This document shows, piece after piece, positions 7,673 to 13,309 of a stretch of DNA of 13,309 nt (within the stretch, counting starts at the first letter, position 1; every line of letters starts with the position of its first letter). The notes below the pieces were generated by a model that ran no database searches, was not told the DNA's origin, and saw nothing but the letters and a program-made list of their open reading frames with translations. The position numbers and the translations under genes are program-made. The stretch comes from Aquificales bacterium. Lineage in GTDB: Bacteria; Aquificota; Aquificia; Aquificales; Aquificaceae. The stretch spans positions 1-13,309 of the forward strand of contig WFWF01000098.1 in assembly GCA_015491275.1 (NCBI GenBank), written 5' to 3'.

Positions 7673-8384
7673 ATATATCCTTAAAAAATTTTAAACTATT
7701 CTCAATCTTTTCTTCTTCATATTTAAGTCTTTCTATCCTCTTCTTGAGGTTTTCCACATCCTCTCTGCTAAGGGATTCACTCTGCTTAATGGTGTTAAGT
7801 ATCTCATCAACTTCTTTCCTTATTGTCTCTATTCCTTCTTTAAGCTCTTTTAACCTTTTTCTATATGTTTTAAGGACCATATCAGTTACCTGGCCGAGGG
7901 CGCCTATGGGATCAAGTCCTTTGGGAAGATCAACGTCTGTGTAACCTTCAATGGATTTGGACAAGCCTTCTATCGCCTTTGAGATGTTATCAGCTATTAT
8001 ATCCAGTTGTTCTTCAAGTTCTTCCACCTCTTTGGAGAACTTGGTTTCAAGTGTTTTCAGTGTGTCGTTTACACTTTCAATGATATCAACTGTTTCCTCG
8101 GGTATAGGTATGGGAACCTCTATATTCCTTTCTTCCTCTTCCATAAGCTCAATTGTATAAAGCAACCTCCCTACTACTTGATTTATCTTCGCTTTTGTAT
8201 AAACATAGAAGCTAAGAGACAAAATTAGTACAAAGGTGTAACCGAATATGGCAGAGCTTACCGGGTCAACCTTAGCACCGTAATGCAAGAAAAGAGAGAG
8301 TCCGGTTCCGAAGAATATCAGTACGAGTACGGAATATTTTAATATCTCACTACCTAAGGATGTAAGTCTTTTAATTTCCAGCAT
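7671..8384 (-). CDS. Two-TM membrane protein with HAMP-like segment and cytoplasmic coiled coil
   Basis: A 237-residue protein of no family I can name. Residues about 14-34 and 44-63 are hydrophobic membrane segments joined by a loop of only about nine residues, so both ends should be cytoplasmic and there is no periplasmic sensor domain. Residues about 65-115 have a HAMP-like pattern: an amphipathic helix after TM2, a Pro-containing connector (VPIPIP, 90-95), then EETVDIIESVNDTLKTLE, reminiscent of the 'DEIG.L...FN.M...L' second HAMP helix. From about 115 to 230 it is dominated by heptad-like coiled coil, broken by a Pro/Gly-rich turn near 150-163 (DVDLPKGLDPIGALG). No kinase, GGDEF or methyl-accepting signalling tip is visible. 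It overlaps hemW by 31 bp and has its own strong GAGGGAGGAA ribosome binding site. Position just before Roadblock, PATAN and GTPase genes suggests it is their membrane anchor or receptor. Confidence 0.8.
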   Translation of the reverse strand: MLEIKRLTSLGSEILKYSVLVLIFFGTGLSLFLHYGAKVDPVSSAIFGYTFVLILSLSFYVYTKAKINQVVGRLLYTIELMEEEERNIEVPIPIPEETVDIIESVNDTLKTLETKFSKEVEELEEQLDIIADNISKAIEGLSKSIEGYTDVDLPKGLDPIGALGQVTDMVLKTYRKRLKELKEGIETIRKEVDEILNTIKQSESLSREDVENLKKRIERLKYEEEKIENSLKFFKDI

Positions 8385-9478
8385 AATTCCTCCCTCGGAA
8401 GTTTATTATAGCACAGCAACTCCGAGATGATTTCATCCGCTAATAATAAATATCTTTCCTTGATTGAAATGTTGAAGTCCGAAAATTCAAAGAATTCCTT
8501 AAGATGTTCTGGAATGAAGACAGAATATTTGTTTATCCCTCTCATAGTCCTGAGCCCCAGTATTATGTATTCGGTAAAAAGATCTTCCCGTTTAAGATTA
8601 ACCGAAACCTCAACAGGTTTTTCTCCCTTTCTCAACTTCTCCGTATAAGTATTGATATTCCTTACATTACCCCACCTCTTGTTATCAGCATAACTCCATG
8701 CAGAGACACCGATTCCCAAAAATTCACCACCCGTCCAGTACATGAGGTTATGCTTACACATATACCCTTCCTTAGCCCAATTGGATATCTCGTATCTTTT
8801 GAAACCCGCTTCCCTTAACCTCTCTGTTAGTAAATTATGCATCTCCGCCAATTCATCCTCGTCTCTTTTAAAGTCTTTGTAAATATGGAAGAAAGGAGTA
8901 TCCTTGTAGAAGGTTAAAAGATAAGCGGATAAATGTTTTAAGGGCAGGGCTATAAGGATATCTATATCCTTCTCTAAGTCCTCAACTGTTTGATGAGGAT
9001 ATCCGAAAATAATATCCGCATTTATATTTTCTATACCTGCCTTAAAGGTATCCTCCACTCCTTTTACGGCACGCGAGGGTGTATGTTTCCTTCCTAGGAT
9101 GGAAAGTCCTCTGGTAGAAAAGGTTTGTATTCCGAGACTTATCCTGTTAACTCCTATATCCCTCAGATGGGCAAAGTCATCTTTTGTGTAATCTTCCGGG
9201 TTGCATTCTATGGATATTTCTTCAGGTGTTCCCAGTTCTTTATATATATAGTTTAGAAGGGTATTATAATACCTCGGCGAGATTATGCTTGGAGAACCAC
9301 CTCCTATATACAAAGTTTTAATGTTAAATTCGTATTCCCTAAGGTAAATTTCTAATTCCTTTATCAGATATCTTATATATTCGGGGATGTCATGATCAGA
9401 TAGCTTTACAGTATAAAAATCGCAGTAAGGACACTTTTCCCTACAGAAAGGTATATGTATATAAATTCCTTCTATCAT
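8354..9478 (-). CDS. hemW: HemW-like radical SAM haem chaperone
   Basis: A 374-residue radical SAM protein. The SAM/4Fe-4S motif FCREKCPYC has Cys12, Cys16 and Cys19 in CxxxCxxC spacing, followed directly by DFY, the HemW pattern; the extra cysteine that marks HemN (CxxxCxxCxC) is absent. Also seen: YIGGGSPSIIS (57-67, SAM glycine-rich strand), ECNPED (91-96), GIQTF (116-120), DIIFGYP (155-161) and HNLMYW (243-248) with FLGIGVSAWSY (253-263), typical of HemW. HemW proteins transfer haem to membrane apoproteins such as respiratory enzymes rather than acting as coproporphyrinogen dehydrogenases, although they are often annotated that way. The ATG follows the rodA stop codon with no intervening base, so translation is probably coupled. 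The C-terminus overlaps the next gene by 31 bp. Identity is firm; the distinction from HemN rests on the missing fourth cysteine. Confidence 0.92.
   Translation of the reverse strand: MIEGIYIHIPFCREKCPYCDFYTVKLSDHDIPEYIRYLIKELEIYLREYEFNIKTLYIGGGSPSIISPRYYNTLLNYIYKELGTPEEISIECNPEDYTKDDFAHLRDIGVNRISLGIQTFSTRGLSILGRKHTPSRAVKGVEDTFKAGIENINADIIFGYPHQTVEDLEKDIDILIALPLKHLSAYLLTFYKDTPFFHIYKDFKRDEDELAEMHNLLTERLREAGFKRYEISNWAKEGYMCKHNLMYWTGGEFLGIGVSAWSYADNKRWGNVRNINTYTEKLRKGEKPVEVSVNLKREDLFTEYIILGLRTMRGINKYSVFIPEHLKEFFEFSDFNISIKERYLLLADEIISELLCYNKLPREELCWKLKDLHP
8387..8396 (-). promoter_or_regulatory. Ribosome binding site of the coiled-coil gene, inside hemW
   Basis: GAGGGAGGAA lies just before ATG 8384, within the hemW coding sequence. 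A strong internal site like this allows translation of the membrane coiled-coil protein independently of the end of hemW, despite the 31-bp overlap. Confidence 0.7.
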
Positions 9479-10597
9479 CTATTCATAATTTATTTCCTTT
9501 TCTGACTCAAACATTATCTTACGCGATCGGAAATCCTTTATTATGGAGAAAAGAGTTCCTATTATTAAAGAGAAGGTTATTACGGAACTACCACCGAAGC
9601 TTACGAAGGGTAAAGGTATTCCGACAACAGGCATAAACCCGAGGGTCATCAGGATGTTGACAGACGATTGGAACAGTATAAGCGAGAAGGCACCGGCTAT
9701 GAACAGTCTTTCTGGGTCAGTTTTTATAATGTTTGCATATAAAAGTATCCTCATCAGCAGTATAAAAAAGGCTACGGTTAGTATGGAAGTGCCGAAGAAT
9801 CCGAGTTCTTCACCTATTAGGGAGAATATAAAGTCCGTGTGTTTCTCTGGTAAAAACAAAAGGTGGGCTTGGGTACCTTGAAGCAACCCCTTTCCGAATA
9901 CACCGCCAGAGCCTATAGTTATTATGGATTGAATTGTCTGGTATCCGCTACCCGTATAGTTGCTGTAAGGGTCTAAGACCGCATATATTCTGTCCTTTTG
10001 GTAGGGTTTCATAAAATTCCATAAAACCGGAAGGGTGAGAAGGACTATTATAAATCCTGTTACAAAGTATCTTATTTTTATACCTTTTACATATAGCATA
10101 AATATGATGGGTACTATGAAGGTAATTGCTGTACCGAGATCCGGTTGTTTTAAGGTAAGCAGGAAAGGTATTGTAATGATAACAACAAGGATAAGGGTTT
10201 CTACACTGAAAAACTTTCTTATCTTTGGTATTGTATTTGCCGATATGAGAAGCAGGGAAAATTTCATAAACTCAGTAGGTTGAATGTAAAAGAATCCGAG
10301 ACTCAACCATCTTTTCGCACCGTAAACCGTTTTACCGAAGAGGAATACGAGTATTATTAGCAAAAGGTTTATAAGATAGATAGAGAGGGAAATATCAAAC
10401 AAAAATTTGGGATTAATGCGTGGTATGAGTAAAATTATTGTCCACCCGAGGGTTATATAAAGGATCTGTTTGTATATAAGAAGACTGTTTTCGGAGTAAG
10501 AAGCACTGTATATACCTATAAGTCCGAATATCTGTATTACTAAGAGGGACTTGATAATATAGGGATCAAATCTTTTAAACACCTCCGGAAATTGCAT
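9479..10597 (-). CDS. rodA: RodA, SEDS-family peptidoglycan glycosyltransferase
   Basis: A polytopic membrane protein of about 372 residues with roughly ten hydrophobic segments, matching FtsW/RodA/SpoVE length. The RodA-type signature GSGGVFGKGLLQGTQ (231-245 counting from the upstream TTG) leads into FLPEKHTDFIFSLIGEELGF (250-269), where the Asp of HTDF is the catalytic residue known in SEDS polymerases. The C-terminal PLPFVSFGGSS (331-341) is also diagnostic. It polymerises glycan strands for side-wall elongation together with PBP2 and MreBCD; none of these partners lies in the window. Start choice: a TTG at 10603 extends the frame by two codons, but GAGGG at 10604-10608 sits 6 bases before the ATG at 10597 and too close to the TTG, so the ATG is preferred. 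The start overlaps the sulfur-carrier gene by 23 bp. Confidence 0.95.
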   Translation of the reverse strand: MQFPEVFKRFDPYIIKSLLVIQIFGLIGIYSASYSENSLLIYKQILYITLGWTIILLIPRINPKFLFDISLSIYLINLLLIILVFLFGKTVYGAKRWLSLGFFYIQPTEFMKFSLLLISANTIPKIRKFFSVETLILVVIITIPFLLTLKQPDLGTAITFIVPIIFMLYVKGIKIRYFVTGFIIVLLTLPVLWNFMKPYQKDRIYAVLDPYSNYTGSGYQTIQSIITIGSGGVFGKGLLQGTQAHLLFLPEKHTDFIFSLIGEELGFFGTSILTVAFFILLMRILLYANIIKTDPERLFIAGAFSLILFQSSVNILMTLGFMPVVGIPLPFVSFGGSSVITFSLIIGTLFSIIKDFRSRKIMFESEKEINYE

Positions 10598-10781
10598 TAA
10601 CAACCCTCACTGTTTCCCCATCTTTCACCCTATCCTTCTCATTTAATATAGTGTCTCCTTTTATCACTATAGAGTGGGAGGGAGAAAGATCTAACTTCCT
10701 TAGGAGTTCGTCAATCCTTATACTTTTGCCTTCAATTTCTATATCCAGCTCCTTTCCTCTATAAATAACCTTTACAGCCAT
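10575..10781 (-). CDS. Ubiquitin-like sulfur carrier (ThiS/MoaD/TtuB family)
   Basis: A 68-residue beta-grasp protein: VKVIYRGKELDIEIEG forms the first hairpin, DELLRKLDL the helix, HSIVIKGDTIL the next strand, and the end reads VRVVNAISGGV. The NAISGG tail resembles TtuB of Thermus (tRNA 2-thiouridine sulfur carrier) and archaeal SAMPs more than typical ThiS. Family members end in Gly-Gly, which is adenylated and thiocarboxylated by an E1-like enzyme; here one extra Val follows the GG before the stop, which would need trimming or means altered function. A TTG at 10790 gives three more residues, but the ATG at 10779-10781, one base after the TGA of the iron-sulfur gene, fits better and implies translational re-initiation. 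No E1-like partner is in the window. Family is sure; ThiS versus MoaD versus TtuB role is open. Confidence 0.85.
   Translation of the reverse strand: MAVKVIYRGKELDIEIEGKSIRIDELLRKLDLSPSHSIVIKGDTILNEKDRVKDGETVRVVNAISGGV
10604..10608 (-). promoter_or_regulatory. Ribosome binding site of rodA, inside the sulfur-carrier gene
   Basis: GAGGG six bases before ATG 10597. It supports that ATG rather than the TTG at 10603, which lies immediately beside it. Confidence 0.6.
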
Positions 10782-10782
10782 A

Positions 10783-11307
10783 TCAGGCAAGTTTTAGATA
10801 GATATCTTCAAACAGATTGTTTTTGTATCTTTTTATCAGATGCCTCTCTTTGGGTATATTTTCTTCTTCCGTTTCAACGAAGTACAGGCAGTTTGTTACA
10901 CATTTTGAAACACAGGATGGAAGTAATCCCTTTTCAACCCTTTCAATGCAGTAATCGCATTTTTCTACTTTCATTGTGACAGGATTAAAGGTTATGGCTC
11001 CATAGGGACAAGCTATTATACAAGCCTTACATCCTATGCATAGATTTTTATCAACATAGACTATTCCTTTTTCACCCCTCCTCATTGCGGATGTGGGGCA
11101 TGCTATTATGCAGGGTGCGGGATCACAGTGAAAGCAGTTTATTGGAAAAAATAGTGCTTCAGGGTTTCCATCCTTGGAGTAAAGTCTGAATACCTTCATG
11201 GGGCTTATGTTTATATTTTCAATTCCCTTGTCCTGTTTGCACGCAACCTCACAGGAAAAACATCCTATGCATCTATCCAAGTCTATAAGCATTACAACCC
11301 TTTTCAT
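10783..11307 (-). CDS. Four-cluster [4Fe-4S] ferredoxin-like protein (DmsB/NrfC/CooF type)
   Basis: A 174-residue electron-transfer protein with the cysteine plan of the iron-sulfur subunits of the DMSO-reductase family. Counting from the ATG, cysteines sit at 13/16/19/23, 58/61/66/70, 90/93/96/100 and 117/120/132/136, enough for four [4Fe-4S] clusters, with one more at 140. The strings CIGCFSCEVAC, CFHCDPAPCIIACP and CIGCKACIIACPYG are characteristic. No Tat or Sec signal is visible, so it is probably cytoplasmic or on the inner face of the membrane. No molybdopterin catalytic subunit, membrane anchor or hydrogenase/CODH subunit is nearby, so it is an orphan whose redox partner cannot be named. 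Starts at TTG 11313, ATG 11307 or ATG 11292 are possible; 11292 has AAGGG upstream, while 11307 gives the usual family N-terminus. It lies 15 bp after the trehalose-phosphate synthase stop and meets the sulfur-carrier start. Confidence 0.9.
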   Translation of the reverse strand: MKRVVMLIDLDRCIGCFSCEVACKQDKGIENINISPMKVFRLYSKDGNPEALFFPINCFHCDPAPCIIACPTSAMRRGEKGIVYVDKNLCIGCKACIIACPYGAITFNPVTMKVEKCDYCIERVEKGLLPSCVSKCVTNCLYFVETEEENIPKERHLIKRYKNNLFEDIYLKLA

Positions 11308-11322
11308 GGTCAAACTATTTTA

Positions 11323-12696
11323 CTAAATTAGTCCTTCAAAAAACTCTTGCACCCACCACTTCAAATCCTTTCCCATAACCTCCTTTTTCATTGTTTCCAT
11401 CCTTTTCTTTTTTTCTTCCGGACCCATCTTAAGTGCTTTGTATATGGAATCTGCTGTTTTTTCCGTATCAAAGGGGTTTACCAATATGGCTCCTCCTTTC
11501 AACTGCCAGCTTGCACCCGCAAATTTGCTCAATATCAATGATCCCCTATTGTCAATCTGAGATGCAACAAACTCTTTGGCTACTAGGTTTAACCCGTCCA
11601 TTATGGGTGTTATGAGAGCAAAGTCCGCAAGTCTGTAAAATATGGCAAGTTTACTTGAGGGAAAACCTTTGTAGTAATAATGTATCGGTACCCACCCCGG
11701 TTCCCCGAAGGCTCCGTTTATCGTACTTATTATCTGATCAATCTCTTTCTTAAGCTCCGAATACTCCTGAATTTTTGTCCTGCTCGGTACCGCCACCTGA
11801 ATAAAGGACATCTTTCCCCTGAAAGAGGGATATTTATCAAAGAACCTGTCAATACTTAGTAATTTCTCTTTAAGACCTTTTGTGTAATCAAGTCTGTCAA
11901 CGCTTAAACCTATGAACTCAACATTAAGCTCCCTTCTCATCTTTTTAACCGCCTTTAAGGTATTTTTTGAGGACGCATCCCTTTGCCATCTCTCCGCATC
12001 TATACCTATGGGTACAGCCTTTACCCTTATTTCCCTTCCCTTCCACCTTATGTTGTTGCCTTGGATCACCGCGTCCGTTAATCTGTCCACGCAGTCAAGA
12101 AAATTGTCAACATACTCTTGAGTATGAAAGCCTATAACATCAGCACCGAGGAAACCTTCTATTATTTCTCTCCCCCACGGTAGGAATCTGTATATACAGT
12201 AAGAGGGAAAAGGTATATGCCAAAAAAAGAAGATTTTACCCTTAAATCCTTTATCCCTCATTATATTGGGTACTAAGGAAAGGTGATAATCGTTAACCAT
12301 TACCGTATCACCGCCACGGTACATTTCCAATATGGCGTTTGCAAAACGCGTATTGACCATCCTGTAAGATGTCCAGAAAGCTTTTTCAAATATTGTTCTT
12401 GAGAGGAACATGTGACAAAGGGGCCAAAGGGTTTTATTGGAAAAACCGTAATAATAATTGGAGATTGTTTTTTCGGATAAAGGGACAAATTTTATTAAAA
12501 AATTTTCATTTACTTCAAATACCTCGGGTATCCTTTGACCTTTCCTTCCCCAGCATACCCATACTCCGCCGAGTGACTTTATTATGGGTTCAAGGGCTGA
12601 AACAAGGCCCCCCACCGTTTTATGAAGTTTAAGCTTGTTTTCCCTGAATTCAATATCATAAGGTTCCCTGTTGGAGGCTACTATAAGTCTTCCCAT
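11323..12696 (-). CDS. otsA: Trehalose-6-phosphate synthase (GT20, OtsA-like)
   Basis: A 457-residue GT20 glycosyltransferase that should join glucose from a nucleotide-glucose donor to glucose-6-phosphate. Family motifs in order: SNREP with Arg10, VGGLVSALEP (28-37), WVCWG (46-50), YYYGFSNKTLWP with Tyr83 and Trp91, NDYHL (135-139, usually HDYHL), FWHIPFPS (158-165), DVIGFHTQEY (186-195), VPIGID (228-233), SVDRLDYTKGL (265-275), VAVPSR with Arg306, and TPIMDGLNLVAKEF (363-376). The positions corresponding to the glucose-6-phosphate contacts of E. coli OtsA (Arg, Trp, Tyr, Trp, Arg) are kept, which favours this over glucosylglycerol-phosphate synthase, a related family. SKFAGASWQL replaces the usual AGA-x-EL, a minor oddity. 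No OtsB phosphatase is fused or adjacent. The start has no ribosome binding site but gives the canonical N-terminus, suggesting a very short leader. Likely role: compatible solute for heat or osmotic stress. Confidence 0.9.
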   Translation of the reverse strand: MGRLIVASNREPYDIEFRENKLKLHKTVGGLVSALEPIIKSLGGVWVCWGRKGQRIPEVFEVNENFLIKFVPLSEKTISNYYYGFSNKTLWPLCHMFLSRTIFEKAFWTSYRMVNTRFANAILEMYRGGDTVMVNDYHLSLVPNIMRDKGFKGKIFFFWHIPFPSYCIYRFLPWGREIIEGFLGADVIGFHTQEYVDNFLDCVDRLTDAVIQGNNIRWKGREIRVKAVPIGIDAERWQRDASSKNTLKAVKKMRRELNVEFIGLSVDRLDYTKGLKEKLLSIDRFFDKYPSFRGKMSFIQVAVPSRTKIQEYSELKKEIDQIISTINGAFGEPGWVPIHYYYKGFPSSKLAIFYRLADFALITPIMDGLNLVAKEFVASQIDNRGSLILSKFAGASWQLKGGAILVNPFDTEKTADSIYKALKMGPEEKKKRMETMKKEVMGKDLKWWVQEFFEGLI

Positions 12697-12702
12697 ATCA
12701 CG

Positions 12703-12718
12703 CTATAATTCTATAATT
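12703..12718 (+). promoter_or_regulatory. Putative thrS promoter -10 region in a perfect 8-bp tandem repeat
   Basis: CTATAATT occurs twice in direct succession, giving two consensus TATAAT boxes at 12704-12709 and 12712-12717. Transcription from either would start about 12716-12724, leaving a leader just long enough to include the GGAGG at 12730. No good -35 box was seen; the matching stretch lies inside the opposite gene. The -10 match is directly visible; promoter activity is inferred. Confidence 0.6.
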
Positions 12719-12721
12719 ATA
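12716..12721 (-). promoter_or_regulatory. Putative -10 box for the minus-strand operon
   Basis: TATAAT on the minus strand, about 20 bases before the ATG of the trehalose-phosphate synthase. Transcription would begin roughly 12 bases before the start codon, matching the absence of a ribosome binding site there. It overlaps the thrS -10 region, so the two promoters probably exclude or influence each other. No clear -35 box is seen. Confidence 0.5.
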
Positions 12722-12729
12722 CTTTTCCC

Positions 12730-12734
12730 GGAGG
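12730..12734 (+). promoter_or_regulatory. Ribosome binding site of thrS
   Basis: GGAGG seven bases upstream of GTG 12742. It decides the GTG start over the following TTG codon. Confidence 0.85.
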
Positions 12735-12741
12735 TGTGTTT

Positions 12742-13309
12742 GTGTTGAGGTTAAGGATTAACGGTGATGAAATAGAGGTTGAAGAGGGAATAACCCTCGC
12801 TTCCCTTTATGAAAACTTGGGAATAAAGGATGCTATAGGAGGCTTGATAAACGGTAAAATCTTTGATCTCCAAACTCCCATTTATGAATCGGGTGAGGTA
12901 AAGCCTGTAAGGAAGGGGGATCTGGAGAGTCTTGAAATTATGAGACATTCCTTAGCCCATATTATGGCGCAGGCACTTAAAGAGATTTACGGTGGTGATA
13001 AGGTGCATCTGGGTGTAGGACCTACAACGGAAGACGGTTTTTACTACGATGTGGAAGTTGAGGGGGTAAGGATTTCCGAGGAGGATCTTCCCAAGATAGA
13101 GAAGAAAATGAAAGAGATTATTTCAAGAAATTATCCAATTTTGAGAAAGGAACTGGAAAGGGAAGAAGCTAAGGAGCTGTTTAAAAAGCTTAAGGAACAC
13201 TATAAAGAAGAGATAATTGATAGAATCCCTGATGATGAAAGGATAAGTGTTTATCAACAGGGAGACTTTATTGATCTTTGTAAAGGACCTCATTTGCCTT
13301 CAACGGGCA
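12742..13309 (+). CDS. thrS: Threonyl-tRNA synthetase, N-terminal part, cut by window edge
   Basis: The first 189 codons of ThrRS, continuing past the right edge. Residues about 1-62 are the TGS domain (LRLRINGDEIEVEEGITL and onward), then the N2 editing domain with the H-x3-H motif HSLAHIMAQ and VHLGVGPTTEDGFYYD, ending at DLCKGPHLPSTG, whose Cys and His belong to the same editing site that removes mischarged Ser-tRNA(Thr). The catalytic and anticodon-binding domains are outside the window. Start choice: GTG at 12742-12744 is 7 bases after a GGAGG at 12730-12734; the next codon is TTG (12745), which would also be possible but with a 10-base spacer. Transcribed divergently from the long minus-strand gene run. 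Identity is secure. Confidence 0.96.
   Translation, partial: MLRLRINGDEIEVEEGITLASLYENLGIKDAIGGLINGKIFDLQTPIYESGEVKPVRKGDLESLEIMRHSLAHIMAQALKEIYGGDKVHLGVGPTTEDGFYYDVEVEGVRISEEDLPKIEKKMKEIISRNYPILRKELEREEAKELFKKLKEHYKEEIIDRIPDDERISVYQQGDFIDLCKGPHLPSTG

Noticed and set aside
8354..9478. Annotation as coproporphyrinogen III dehydrogenase HemN
   Set aside because: The CxxxCxxC motif is followed by DFY and lacks the extra HemN cysteine; length and the HNLMYW segment fit HemW.
10598..10603. TTG start for rodA two codons upstream
   Set aside because: The GAGGG site would be immediately next to it; spacing suits the ATG at 10597.
10782..10790. TTG start adding three residues to the sulfur carrier
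   Set aside because: An ATG one base after the upstream stop gives the standard family N-terminus and fits re-initiation.
12300..12488. 62-codon minus-strand frame
   Set aside because: It lies in another frame inside the well-supported trehalose-phosphate synthase.
12751..12948. 65-codon minus-strand frame
   Set aside because: It is antisense to the TGS domain of thrS and shows no protein-like features.
1..13309. CRISPR array, tRNA or rRNA, insertion sequence
   Set aside because: Coding sequence fills nearly the whole window; no spaced repeats, cloverleaf-like stretch, transposase or terminal inverted repeats were seen.

Overview
The window reads as thermophilic bacterial DNA, most likely from an Aquificota lineage (Hydrogenobacter/Thermocrinis/Aquifex-like). 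The taxonomic call is an inference. It rests on Lys/Glu-rich proteins, heavy use of AGG/AGA for Arg and ATA for Ile, almost no intergenic space, and a long co-directional run of functionally mixed genes. No rRNA, tRNA, CRISPR array, insertion sequence or convincing terminator was found.

Layout. Thirteen genes lie on the minus strand, from about 12.7 kb down to the left edge, with gaps of 0-34 bp or short overlaps. They can be read as one large operon. In transcription order they are: trehalose-6-phosphate synthase; a four-cluster iron-sulfur protein; a ThiS/MoaD/TtuB-like sulfur carrier; RodA; HemW; a two-TM HAMP-like coiled-coil protein; a Roadblock/LC7 protein; a PATAN (DUF4388) plus winged-helix protein; a small GTPase; an MFS transporter; a GGDEF-EAL protein; an acyl-AMP ligase-ACP-acyltransferase fusion; and the N-terminal part of a ChaN-like haem-binding family protein cut by the left edge. 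On the plus strand at the right end, threonyl-tRNA synthetase (thrS) starts divergently and is cut by the right edge. About 45 bp separate thrS from the synthase, and this spacer holds apparent -10 elements for both directions.

How the genes may work together. The most interesting block is 6060-8384, with four consecutive genes: a membrane HAMP-like coiled-coil protein, Roadblock, PATAN-wHTH and a GTPase. The order and the GTPase sequence type parallel the actinobacterial 'conservon' (cvnA-B-C-D), a membrane receptor coupled to a Ras-like switch. Here, however, the membrane component has no kinase-like domain and the cvnC slot holds a PATAN-wHTH protein. A c-di-GMP GGDEF-EAL protein and an MFS transporter follow in the same run, so the module may feed into c-di-GMP, surface or motility control; that link is inference. 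RodA (cell wall elongation), the fused acyl ligase-ACP-acyltransferase (phospholipid acylation) and the ChaN-like protein add an envelope theme. HemW, the iron-sulfur protein and the sulfur carrier add a cofactor and redox theme.
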